The position numbers were made by a program, and so were the translations under genes. Positions 25,886 to 37,310 of a DNA stretch of 64,000 nucleotides are shown here, piece by piece; the first letter of the stretch is position 1; every line of letters starts with the position of its first letter. This DNA is from Takakia lepidozioides (taxonomy: Eukaryota; Streptophyta; Takakiopsida; Takakiales; Takakiaceae). The stretch is taken from positions 18,166,001-18,230,000 of the forward strand of contig CM060733.1 in the NCBI GenBank assembly GCA_030704615.1, read 5' to 3'. Under the pieces are notes generated by a model, which had not been told where the DNA came from, ran no database searches, and saw nothing but the letters and a program-made list of their open reading frames with translations.

Positions 25886-26759
25886 TAAAAAAAAACCCTG
25901 TACACGGGTCCTTGGATCATTTATACCCCCTCTGTACATACATTTTGAATATTATAAAATCCCCTTCTGCAAATATATAGAAATTTGTAATTTTTTTAAA
26001 AATACCCCCTTCTATATGTATACTTCCCTTTTCAATAATTAAAAAATACCCTCAAATATGTATATGTATGTTTTTATATTATATCAAGTTTATTAATTAA
26101 AAAATATAATAAAATCTAATAATTAATTAAAAAAAATCTGTTTGCCTTCGATAAAACTTGTTGTGGAATCTCACTTTGAACAATAATCAGATGCAGAGAG
26201 GAAAGGGACATTGGCAATGCCCGATGTGCAAGAGGCCTAAAGAAAGTTTCCATTTTCTGATATACAGTCCTGGGTATTTTCATCAGAGAGTGACCTTCTT
26301 GAAGACCATCAAGACCTAGTCACTGCACCTCTGTTCATCAACTAGGACAGTTTCTGAACTTGTTCTACAGTTTCAACCTTCGCAAGGTCCAACTATGTTC
26401 AAACCTACTGTTGAGAATTCCTCTCCAAAAAGAGATTTCGTGCGCCTTTGTTGCCACTGTTGGAGTCCAACCTGACTCGCAGCTGACAGAGTTCAATACA
26501 TTCAATTAGGTGACAAGCATTTCATTTCACCAATATTCCCCACAAGAACAAACACCATTTTGGAAGTGGTGAAAGCGGTTTGCATCCCGTACAACAATCT
26601 CTTGCTTAGCTATTTTGAGATGAATTTGGTGGCTATGTGGCAATCACCACACATCCGAAGATTCTTGATGATCCTCAAAGACATCCCAGAGGGTGTGTTG
26701 ATAAGCCCAAAAACAATGGCCAGCTTCTCATTGTGGTGGCAAAGAGACGATTCTTTAAG
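25886..26759. other. AT-rich spacer between PPR fragments
   Basis: An A/T-rich stretch (25880-26140) is followed by unassigned sequence. No gene was recognised. Confidence 0.4.
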
Positions 26760-26764
26760 CTCTT

Positions 26765-27830
26765 CCTCAACATCATGCAATGCAAAGCGCGGGCTTCACC
26801 CCTTCGCACATCATTTGCTTATAGGTCTCCAAAGCCTCCATCCCGTGCCCTTGCTGTGCATATCCTGCAATCATCGCACTCCACGACAACACATCTCGTT
26901 CAGCCATACCGTCAAACACTCCCTTCGTACATGTCCACGAGGGTATTGTTCAGAATGACATTTATTACAAATTTGCACATTTGACAATGTTGCCATGGAC
27001 CTCTTTGCCCTTTTCCAGAGCTGATAGGCTTGCACACGCATTGCAAATGTACACAAACGTGATGTGGTTGGGCTTCACCCCTTCCCCCATCATTTGATCA
27101 TAGGTCTCCAAAGCCTCCATACCACGTCCCTGCTGTGCATACCCTGCAAGTATCGCACTCCACGACACCACATCTCATTCAGCCATGGAAACTCCCTTCG
27201 CATCCTTAATGCACCCACATTTGGCATACATGTCCACCAGGGTAGTGTTCAGAATGACATCTGGTACAATTCCAGCTTTGACAATGTCACCATGGACCTC
27301 TTTCGCCTTTCCCAGAGCTCCCAGGCTTGCACACGCATTGCATCCTGCCTACATTATATTCCACGTGACCAAAGATCGTTGAGGCATTCTGTTGAACACT
27401 TGGTGAGCATCAATGATGCTCCCACACATAACATACATGTTGACAAGGGTGTTGAGTAGAAAAACATTTGACGTGAATCCACTTTGGATGATGTGAGTAT
27501 ACACCTGTTTTCCAACTTCCAGACCTTCCATCTTGATGCACTTAAGCAAGAGACAGACATACATATCTGAATCTGGTGAAATGCCTTGTGTTGTGGTTAG
27601 GCTTCATGCCTTCCCCCATCATTTGCTCATAGGTCTCCAAAGCCTCCATCTCGTGCCCCTGTTGTGCATACCCTGCAAGCATCACGTTCCACGACACCAC
27701 ATCTCGTTCAGCCATAGAGTTGAACACTGATCCCTTGGCATCCTTGATGCACCCACATTTGGCATACGTGTCCACCAGGGCAGGGGCAATGTTCAGAATG
27801 ACATTTGGTAATCTGATAGGCATTCACCTT
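26765..27830 (-). pseudogene. PPR protein fragments, longer block
   Basis: On the minus strand, from high to low coordinate, pieces read DTYAKCGCIKDAKG, AERDVVSWNVMLAGYAQQGH, then GKQVYTHIIQSGFTSNVFLL, NTLVNMYVMCGSIIDAH and a third set (YAQQGRGMEALETYDQMMGE, CNACASLSALEKGKEVHG). These are standard P/L/S PPR motifs of the plant editing-factor type. The pieces lie in different frames and overlap out of normal order, as if fragments of one or more genes were tandemly copied. There is no intact reading frame and no DYW end. Confidence 0.8.
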
Positions 27831-27904
27831 TTGGCCTCGGTTGTCCCACCATTGTCTGGGGTCAGAAAAATATTCATTCAACAGCTTCTCCTCGTATCTG
27901 TTAC

Positions 27905-28092
27905 CTGTTTTTGGATACTTTCATGTTGTCACATTGGCAGTATCATGTCAAAGTCATTCCAAACTATCCTAGATTCACTCAACCAACTAATTTGCAGAAT
28001 TCAACATGAAAATTTAGGGCCGATTCTGATAGGAGGGGAAAACAGGGTGAAATGTGTTGAAGAAGGTGCCTTCATCAGCAGTGCCTGATTTT
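27905..28092 (+). repeat. Direct repeat, right copy, bracketing PPR fragments
   Basis: Near-identical partner of 24512-24710, in the same orientation, ending ATCAGCAGTGCCTGATTTTA. Confidence 0.8.
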
Positions 28093-28099
28093 ATCGATT

Positions 28100-28760
28100 G
28101 TGCATTAGTACAGATTAACGTTTTTATGACTATGGATATCACTGCATTTGCAGTGACAAGTGCTTTTACGACTACCTCACTCTATAGTGACAAACACGAA
28201 GTCAGTTCTACCATGACTACGGAGTGATAAGTGCGAAGTCATGGTCGTCACTGAGGACGTGGCATGGGATAGTGATGCAGGGTTTGGTGATGTAGTCATA
28301 ACAGAAATAACTACACAACTGTAAGTTATGACTACATCACTACAGCATTGCGCCTACATGGAGAGGCTTGTGCGTGATACGTGGGATCCTTGGGATTTGA
28401 CATGTGTGACCATATGGTACAGTGGACTACATGACTACATGACTACATGTCATGACTAACATGATAACTACATTACTACAGAAGTCCGCCTACATGGATA
28501 GTTGTCTGCGTGACACACATGACCCTCTGCTATGACACGTGTCCAAATCGTGGGATGGAGTATAGTGATGTAGGCGTAACTTTATGACTACATGACTACA
28601 TTGTGTGACTACACTGATGACTACATAACTACTCAGTACATCGCTGAGGATGACATGTGGCACATTTCCTGAATACATGTATGACTACATTACTATGGGT
28701 GTGACTATATCACTACAACACTACAGATGTCACGTGGTCTTGTTGGAGTATGTGTGAATG
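28100..28760. repeat. TGACTACAT-rich repetitive segment
   Basis: The words TGACTACAT, CATGACTAC and their reverse complements recur many times without a fixed period. The same vocabulary occurs inside the CACTA-like element at 45814-46661, which suggests a decayed relative. No terminal repeats were identified here. Confidence 0.5.
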
Positions 28761-29304
28761 ACACGTGTAGGTCATGTAGATTTCAATAAAATTTGTTATA
28801 TATTATTCAATTTCAAATGACTAATTTAAATAGTAAATTAAAGTAAATTAATATGAAATTTAAACAAACCATGTGGAGCTCTCATAAGCACAGCAATTGG
28901 CAAAGCAATTGGCCCTCTATATCAAGACACACCCCCTCTGCAGGGAAGGAGAGCCTGCATTAATCTTCCAATGACCAAAGAGTGGACCCCCAACCCTGCT
29001 GGCAGTTGCAAAGTGTGACAAAGAAAGATTCTACCACCAACCCTGTTGCATAGACTGACAGAAGCACCAATATCATACAGTCTGAAAGACAACTACAATC
29101 AAACATGACATCCATAGAAACAGCAACATCACAATCACATCACACACATTCATGTGGTGTTCAAACCAGTCTTTGTATATAAATTCACAAAATATGCTTC
29201 ATTGTTCAATCACAATGTCGCTAAACACTTACCTAGAAAAAACTAGATTCAACAGATACTGCTAGAAGTAAGGGCTTTATTGACAAACAAAGCAGTAGAA
29301 CTTC
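28761..29304. other. AT-rich spacer
   Basis: AT-rich sequence with no recognised gene. It is the 3' side of the candidate terminal exon at 29305-29498. Confidence 0.4.
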
Positions 29305-29498
29305 CTAAACCTCATGTCTCAGTAGCTTCAAACTCCAAAGTGTGGTGCTTCCTACCACATCCCCCAACACAGTATGTTTCTTAACATCGTTAAGATATGG
29401 TAAATGAGCGTTAGTGATGTATGCCTCTTTGATGTATATAGCCGCATACTCAGCTGGCACATCAGGGTAGCCCTCAGCCTTGCAGAGAACATACCCAC
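29305..29498 (-). CDS. Candidate terminal exon, family unknown
   Basis: A good acceptor (TTGTTTTTGCAG) opens 64 codons with a two-base phase, ending in LWSLKLLRHEV and a stop. The peptide includes GYPDVPAEYAAIYIKEAYIT. I do not recognise it. Upstream partner exons on the minus strand were not found in the next kilobase, which is low-complexity and then belongs to another gene. It may be a displaced exon. Confidence 0.3.
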
Positions 29499-29526
29499 CT
29501 GCAAAAACAATGAGTGAAAATACCAT

Positions 29527-29903
29527 GCACGCTAGACTACATCAACTATTAATAGGGATGGATGGAGGGAGGGGAGGGAGGAAGGGTAGGCAGGAAGGTC
29601 TACAGCCAACAAGTTGCAGCAAACAACATACATACATACACACACATTTCAATTTCGTTCTCTCTACCTACCTACCCAAAAGGGGGGCTGCTATTTCATG
29701 AGCGGCATGAGCATGAGCGGAAAAAAAAAAAACATGAGCAGACCATTGTGAGTCCACGGAAATAGGGTTAGGAGGCACGGAAATAGGGTCATGTGAAGTT
29801 GGAATGTGGCACCTGTGGACTTGAAATGCAACATTTTATTGCAAATTTTGTGGCAAGCCACGTCTATACAAGTGTGTTCTAACTGTCATAGCCGGAATGG
29901 ACA
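29527..29903. other. Low-complexity spacer
   Basis: Purine-rich GGGAGGGA repeats (29565-29600) and CATACATA runs (29625-29645). It lies between a candidate exon and the 3' end of the methyltransferase-like gene, so the left end of the proposed mobile element may be here. No clear terminal repeat was seen. Confidence 0.4.
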
Positions 29904-32900
29904 CTACTCTCCTACACCCTCCGAGGAACTTGCCCCACCTTCTTCCTCATCCCCCTCATCCCCCTCATCCTCCGAGCTCTGTGATGCATCAGTTCCACTA
30001 TGCCTCTCAAAAATCCCGTCCTCTCCTTGGGGGACTGTCCACCTCACCTCCTGGGAATCTTCTGCGTCTTCTCCCCCACTTTCCTCAGCAGAATCCAACA
30101 CAAATCTACGAGCCCGACGGGCTCTAATAGCTGCTGCCTCCTCCCTCATCTTCATTTTCTTGAGGCTTGCCTCGTCTAAAATCTGTTGTACACGACTACG
30201 TTCGGAACACCTCCTAATGGACACCGAAGCAAGCCTGGCAGCATAAGTAGGAAGGATGTACTCCCTTTCTGGACTAGGCATGAAATCCCCCCTGGCAAAA
30301 AAAGACACTTTCTTCCTGCCCATGAACTCCGGTGTAGACGTCCCTCCGGCAGTACTTAGCATCCTACAGTAAGAACAAATCCACTTCAAGAATGTCAATA
30401 CCAGCACAAGCAGAAAGGGTTTTCAATGAAATAAGAGAGCGGAGGGAGGTGCCTCACAAAATCTGGAGGCAACTTACAATGCCACCACTCACTCGTAAAC
30501 CGGGGGCTCCTCGGCCTCGATCCCAACTTCCTCCCCCTGCTCCTTCTCGGATTTTTCCTCATCCTCCGAGGATGCCTCTTCCTCTTTCGGCAGACGTTCA
30601 GCCGCTGCAAGTTTCGAGTTGTGGAGGGCAGTATCTGGCTCGAAGGCGAACACATGCCTGTCGGACAACGTCCCTGCCCACATTGAAGCACCTGAGGAAC
30701 AAAGCGGGTGGTTAATAGCTTGCGGCATGCAATTGCAATGGGGCCAGGGGACAAATTGAGCACGTGAAGGCTTACCCGTGCCGCATGTGAGGTCCAGAAT
30801 CCGCCCTTGGACATCCGAGCACGTCTCCATGAGGGTTTGGATGAAAGCAGGGCTCCGGGTCCGGCTGTACCGCCACGGTTTGCCTGTCTTTGTGTCCTTC
30901 GGCATACTAGAGTGGGGCACATAGTTGTAGAGGACATCGTAGGTTACAGGGTCCACAGCGGCATCAACAAGACGACCGTCGTTGCGGAATTTGAACGTAG
31001 ACCCTCTCTTCACAAAGCAATATGCCTCAAACACCAATGTCTGCACATCCAACAAAGAATGGATCAATTCCAGGGTCTACTTAACATACACCACAATATG
31101 AAGTGAATGCAATAGATTGATAACTTACACTTTGGCCCTCTGTTCGCAACCCCTGCGTACTGATGCAGAACCATTTTCTGAGGAGGACCGGGGTGACACT
31201 TTTCGGTGTCCACCTTGCCACCGCATTCTCTGTGGTCTTCCCTCTCGTGGCAAGGACAACCACACATCCACCGTCATCCAGAAGCATCCCCGCCAGCCCA
31301 AACCCGGCTTTCCACTAGTCCTCAGTAAACCTGTTCCAGGTGGGCACACCATCCAGGCCCTCCAGCAGCTCCCCATCTGGAATGTCGAGGAGAATCATGT
31401 CGCAAGCTCTCTCCACCTCAACCCCCCCCCCGAGTGCTCTTGCAATTCGTGCTCACAGCCGTGAAGAATTCCATCATGGCTTCAAAACCAGGGGTGTCTT
31501 TAGGCTCTGTACCGGCAGCCCTCTTCTTGGCTTTCCCCTTCTGCTCCGCCAGAGACTTGTTGTGTGCCACCTTCTTCGCCCTGGCAGCGAGAGCGTCAAG
31601 GAAGCTCTCATTGACGCATTGGATGATGGTTGGAGGTTCTAGCTTTGGCCTGTGCGTAAACGTCACCGCCGAATACCGGCGTGTAGGCTCGCCCTCAAAT
31701 GCCAACTTCTTGGCAGAGCCAGTCCCACTCCGAACTGACTTGGGAACCCGGACGACCGGTGACTGGGTAGGAGCAACAGCAGTCGCAGGACCTTGAACAA
31801 AATCGGCGTCGGAGTCACTCTCTTGGGTCCCCTCCTGCGCCTCCTCCGATGCCCCGATGGTTTTCTTCTTTTTGGGTGTTACTGCAGTCACCTGTTTCCT
31901 TGTCCTTTTCCTTTGACCTTTACTCTTCTCATGCAATTTCTCCTGAATTCCTGCCTGAGCAAGCTCTGCCGCTTTCCTGGAGTTCGCAAGCGCTTTTGCC
32001 TCTTTTGCACCCAACGGAGGCAGCGGAGCCCAGTTTCGTCGGAATTCAGCATCCAGCTTCAATTGAAACTCGGATGGGTCGAGCGAGCCGGGCGGAAGGT
32101 CCACATACCAAGGGCAATCACGCAAATGTTCCAGATGCCACTCCTTCACAATATCGTCAGTGTACATGGAGTCAGCCCCAGGGTTCCTCCATGCCAGGAA
32201 GAATGGTGGCTCGAAAGACAGATGACCTTTCTCCAAAAGGGAGAACTTACAGTACCTGCATTCATGAAAAACACAATGAGGTCCGAAAATGGCTAAGTCC
32301 CTGAACGGCAATAGGGCCTACAACTGGAATATGGCGCCGAATTTCCACTTCAGGGCCACCCAGTCTAGGGACTTAGCCCGAAAATGGTTAAGTCCCTGAA
32401 CGGCAATACGGCCTGGAACTGGAAAATGGCGCCGAATTTCCAGTTCAGGGCCACCCAGTCTAGGGACTTAGCCCGAAAATGGCTAAGTCCCTGAACGGCA
32501 ATAGGGCCTAAAACTGGAATATGGCGCCGAATTTCCACTTCAGGGCCAGCCAGTCTACGGACTTAGCCCGAAAATGGCTAAGTCCCTGAACGGCAATAGG
32601 GCCTGGAACTGGAAAATGGCGCCGAATTTCCAGTTCAGGGCCAGCCAGTCTAGGGACTTAGCCCGAAAATGGCTAAGTCCCTGGACGGCAATAGGGCCTA
32701 GAACTGGAAAACGGCGCCGAATTTCCAGTTCCGGGCCAGCCACACTAGGGACTTAGGCCGAAAATGGCTAAGTCCCTGAACGGCAATAGGGCCTAAAACT
32801 GGAATATGGCGCCGAATTTCCACTTCAGGGCCAGCCAGTCTAGGGACTTAGCCCGAAAATGGCTAAGTCCCTGAACGGCAATAGGGCCTGGAACTGGAAA

Positions 32901-35900
32901 ATGGCGCCGAATTTCCAGTTCAGGGCCAGCCAGTCTAGGGACTTAGCCCGAAAATGGCTAAGTCCCTGGACGGCAATAGGGCCTAGAACTGGAAAACGGC
33001 GCCGAATTTCCAGTTCCGGGCCAGCCACACTAGGGACTTAGGCCGAAAATGGCTAAGTCCCTGAACGGCAATATAGGTTGGTTTTGTAGAGCAGAAAGTA
33101 CCTCGTCACATAGTCACGTAGGCTCTCTGCTGCAGGAGATATCTCCATCTTGAACTGATGTGCTTGTGTGTCCAGCTGCTCTTGCGCATTCGTCGTCACC
33201 TGTGGAGATTGTCCATCAGATCGCTTTCCTCAAAAAATACAATGAATCCACCCCCTACTAGAGTAGAAGCCCCAAACAAAGCGTGGGGAAGTACCTGAAA
33301 CCACCATGTCATGCGGTTCATCCACATGTCGAATGTGGGGTCAGAGAGTTTGTCCGGTTTGGGGAAGCTCCACATGTCCCTGGTACTTTGGGAACCATTC
33401 CAGATTTGGAGCCACCGGGTCTGTCCAACCACCCAGCATATTCGTAAGCGCCAAACACCACAAAAAGGAGTTGTTGCCACCACAATTTTGTTAAGAATGT
33501 ATCACCTTTTCTGTTGCATCCACACAGGATGTGGCTAGACGATGGAGCTTCTCCAATGTCATCGTGGGCTTCAGAGCGCGAGAGTAGTGCTTCCCCACCT
33601 CCACCAGAAAGTCGGCACCAAGGGCGGGATCAGCTATGGCCACGTACTTTACCATCCGCGACTTGTACTTTATGCGGGCCCTCACCTCCGCAGCTTTGAC
33701 ATACGATTTGAGTTCCGGGAGGGTTGGATTCTTCTCCTCTGACTCCATGTAGAACCTCCGCGCATGTGCCAAATCCTGCTGTATTTTCGTCTGTCAAGAA
33801 TGCGCACATAAGATTAGAGATCCTGCTCAACACAATTTCTTCTATTGGGGGAGGAGAGACAGATTAGCTCAACAAAACTGTCAGGAAGCTTTACCCGAAA
33901 TATGTAGTCCACCATGGCGTCGACGCTCAGCCTATACCACGTTCTGTCTGCCTTTGCCTCCGACTTGCGCAGGAGGTCGGCACTGAGGGAATTGGCAAAC
34001 TCTTGCACCCCTGCTTCCCGACATCCTTCACTCGGAAGAGCATATGGGACAAGTTGGTGGCAATGAAGGCATTCTCAGTCACCCTGCAGTGCCACATTTC
34101 CATCAAACAATACTGAAATGGGAATTTTCATCATATATGAGGATTCGCAATGAAATGACTTCCAAATTCAAAGTCGAAAAGCGAGAGGGGTTGTAGCTTA
34201 CGAGTTGATGTCGGCCATTGCAGCTTTGAGAAGACTGCGATCTTTGGGCCCCTCAACCTTCAGCACAACACAATCGACGGCGAAATGCCAATCGAGATCG
34301 TTGGGGGGCTTGGGCAATGTGCTCCATCCATGCCAGGAGGCGATGATTGTCGTCCCACACGTAGAACATCTTACCGGACATGTGCTGGAAAAGAGGATCA
34401 CTAGCAATCGATCTCTCGAACTCCTCATTTCGCGTTTGCCAATGGGGACCCCATTTGTCCACCTCATCGGAAGTGTGGGCACGGGAAGCTCCGTGGTCGT
34501 TCTCAATGGAAACGTAAAACGCGGCAGACCCCATTCGATATCCATCCCGGAAAGAGAATTTCAGCTTGTCGATATCGCATGGGAGGGCAGGTCTCACCAC
34601 CTGCAATGACACCAAGCGGCAAAGGGGAATTCGAAGCTTGGCCGGGTACACCATGCCCCCAGCACCCTGCCAATGTTGCTGTGGGTTGCCTCCAACATCT
34701 TGGCAGCGGCCAACTTCATATCCGCCTCAGACATGACGTCTGCTGCAGAGGGGTTTTCCGGCAGCCCACCAGGACCGCCAAATCCAGCCTGTATGCTCCG
34801 GGTTTGGGGCCTGGGGATGTCCGGGAGGATGTCATCCTGGTCAGAAACCTCCATGTCGTCCTCCTCAACAGGGTCAGCCACCTGCGAAACCACCTCCAGC
34901 ACTCTCGTCGTCTCTACTGCCCTCTCCCTGGCTTCACCTCGAACTTGCACAATCCGTGCTCTTTCAGGTGTTCTTTCCTCTCCTCCACTCTCCACCGTAT
35001 GGGTAATTGCGGGGGCTGCTCTTGCCCGCGATGGTCTAACCGGTGTACTACTGCCTCTCTGTGGTGTCTTGTAGGGATCCACCGTCTCTGTGTGTCCCTC
35101 GCTTACATTGGCATTTGTCATTTGGGCACCCCTGGCCTCTTCAGCTGCCTTTTGTCTTTCCTCCTGGCTAGCATTCTGTCTCGTCTGTTCTTTTGCCCTC
35201 TCTTTTGCCCTCTCACGGGCTTTCTGTTTCTTACTAGGGCTAGCAGCAGGGGAGCCCTCCAGGACGACCACCTTTGATTGAGGCGAACTGACACCCTCGC
35301 GCGCACTGCTCACTCCCCCCTCCGCAGCCCGTGACTGCTCTCTCGCCGGGGATTGCATGTGCTTAGCTTTCTTCTTTTTCTTTGCGTGGGCGGGCCCTAC
35401 TGCATGTGCATGAACAACCTCCATTGCCAGATCTGTTGTCCTCATGTCCTCACGCCCTTCACCTACCATGCCGCCTGCACCAACCTCCCCAATGCCTACT
35501 CTGTCGTAATCTCGTTGCAAGTCCTCCGTCCACCAACAAAAGGTTTAAGTTTGCCCTCTCGCCCCAAGTTGGGCGATTCAAACATGCGATGAGTTGGAGC
35601 TGTCGATGATACCACCAGCGTGCCGGGCTCGTCGTCACTCTGTCATTGACAAAAATCGTGAAAACCAACATCGGTGCAAAAAGCAGCATCGCAACGAGCA
35701 GCGCAACCACCATAGCAACAATCATGTAGCAAAAATGAAAACATAACAAGTTTAGGAAGTATGGAGAGCCATGCAACAACAATGAAAACAAATGCAACCA
35801 TTGCCTAAGAATGACATGCACAAGCAGCCTTCTCCAGAGCTGCCGGATTTGCACACGCATTGCAAACAATCTAAGGTTCACTCAACTATCTAAAGTTCAC

Positions 35901-36175
35901 TCATACAGCAAAGCCAGGATGAAGATGCAAAAACAAAGCGAGATAACAAAGCGAAAGCAAAAAATAAATCGAACAAACCGAAAGCAGAAGTGGCTTGCCT
36001 GAGAGTACTCGGCTTCAGTTGGCGCAGGTTGTGAGCAAGACACTGGAATCTCCTGCTGGAGCTTCAGTTTGGCCATGCGAGAGATTGGCCGTCGTCCGTA
36101 GTACAGAGCTTTCAACTTCCGCCGCGGTCGAGATGTGAGGTCTCTCTCAGGAGAGCCACGCCCTTCAGGCGGCAT
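29904..36175 (-). pseudogene. Multi-domain protein ending in a beta-class DNA amino-methyltransferase-like domain
   Basis: Exons read with GT-AG sites and matching phases, from 3' to 5': 29904-30363, 30493-30691, 30776-31040, about 31129-32255, 33102-33199, 33295-33420, 33506-33790, about 33895-34110. Less certain coding runs on to 34200-34654, 34660-35520 (low-complexity, charged) and about 36002-36175. Near the C-terminus DMILLDIPDG takes the place of motif IV, followed by GGCVVVLATRG, a variable stretch, then RILDLTCGTG and SDRHVFAFEPD as motif I. This IV-before-I order is that of beta-class N4C/N6A DNA methyltransferases. The usual (S/N/D)PP(Y/W) is altered to DIPD. Lesions are an in-frame TAG in FTED*WKAGF (near 31330), a G10 run that shifts frame at 31431, and shifts near 34010 and 34310, several at homopolymers. 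It ends in an acidic tail. Whether any copy is active cannot be told. Confidence 0.6.
32284..33090. repeat. Tandem array, 95-bp unit of two hairpins
   Basis: About eight and a half units of 95 bp start CCGAAAATGGCTAAGTCCCT. Each unit holds two inverted repeats: AGGGACTTAGCC / GGCTAAGTCCCT across the unit junction with a 7-base loop, and GAACTGGAAA / TTTCCAGTTC around GGCGCCGAA. Stretches 285 bp apart (three units) are nearly identical, as in 32555-32743 and 32840-33028, so there is a higher-order period. The array sits in the intron between exons 33102-33199 and 32255 of the methyltransferase-like gene. Confidence 0.9.
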
Positions 36176-36399
36176 AAGTCCCAGCCAAAAAGATCTCCTT
36201 TTTTGGGGTACATGCCTGGAATACCATGTTAAGCCAAGATTAGCATGAGATTTAGGGTACGTGTCCAGGAAGCCATGCGTCGCCAGCCCGAATAATAACC
36301 GACGGCCGTCGACATTTATTGCCCAACTGCGCAATTAAATGTCGGATGAAGCCCTCCATGTCGGATGAAAATCGACGTAAACAGTCCCGGAATTTCCAA

Positions 36400-37160
36400 C
36401 GTAGAGGTAATTCGGAGCGCTGCACGATGGAATTCCGGCGCTGGATTTCCATCCTGCAGGTAATTCGGAGCGCAGCATGATGGATATCCGGCGCCGAATT
36501 TCCATCCGCGGAGGAAGGGCGGCGCTGGAAATTTCCCTCACGCAGGTAATTCGGAAGCGCGCGGATGGAAATCCGGCGACGAATTTCCATCCAGCCAGGT
36601 AGGGCGGCGCTGGAAATTTCCCTCAAGCAGGTAATTCGGAAGCGCTCGGATGAAATCCGGCGCCGAATTTCCATCCGCGGAGATAGGGCGGCGCGCCGAA
36701 TTCCCCTCACGCAGGTAATTCGGAAGCGCGCGGATGGAAATCCGGCGCCGAATTTCCATCCAACCAGGTAGTGCGGCGCTGGAAATTTCCCTCAAGCAAG
36801 TAATTCGGAAGCGCGCGGATGGAAATCCGGCGCCGAATTTCCATCCAGCCAGGTAGGGCGGCGCTGGAAATTTCCCTCAAGTAGGTAATTCGGAAGCGCT
36901 CGGATGGAAATCCGGCGCCGAATTTCCATCCGCGGAGATAGGGCGGCGCGCCGAATTTCCCTCACGCAGGTAATTCGGAAGCGCGCGGATGGAAATCCGG
37001 CGCCGAATTTCCATCCAACCAAGGTAGTGCGGAGCTGGAAATTTCCCTCAAGCAGGTAATTCAGAAGCGCTCGGAGGAAATCCGGCGCGAATTTCCATCC
37101 GCGGAGATAGGGCGGCGCGCCGAATTTCCCTCACGCAGGTAATTCGGAAGCGCGCGGCTT
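36400..37160. repeat. Tandem array, about 85-bp palindromic unit
   Basis: About nine units are marked by AGGTAATTCGGAAGCG, near 36543, 36628, 36711, 36796, 36881, 36967, 37052 and 37135. Each carries GGAAATCCGGCGCCGAATTTCC-type dyad sequence. It lies between the divergent methyltransferase-like and transposase-like genes. The GGCGCCGAATTTCC core is shared with the array at 32284-33090. Confidence 0.9.
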
Positions 37161-37310
37161 CTCCACTTCAGCCGTCATCATCCGGACGGCCCCCCACTTT
37201 CTGACTGCATACCGTTGGCAGTTATTGCGCAAAGACGAGGGGCCGCATTCCGGAGACAAGGTTCATTAACACTCTGACTGTGGATTTTTGAGATAGTTGG
37301 CTCCCTGGAT

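Noticed and set aside
32284-33090. Array as a CRISPR
   Set aside because: Units are contiguous 95-bp tandem copies without unique spacers, and the context is a eukaryotic intron.
34594-35520. 308-codon minus frame as a separate gene
   Set aside because: Highly charged low-complexity sequence that fits as a linker region of the methyltransferase-like gene; its frame joins are uncertain, so it is folded into that entry.
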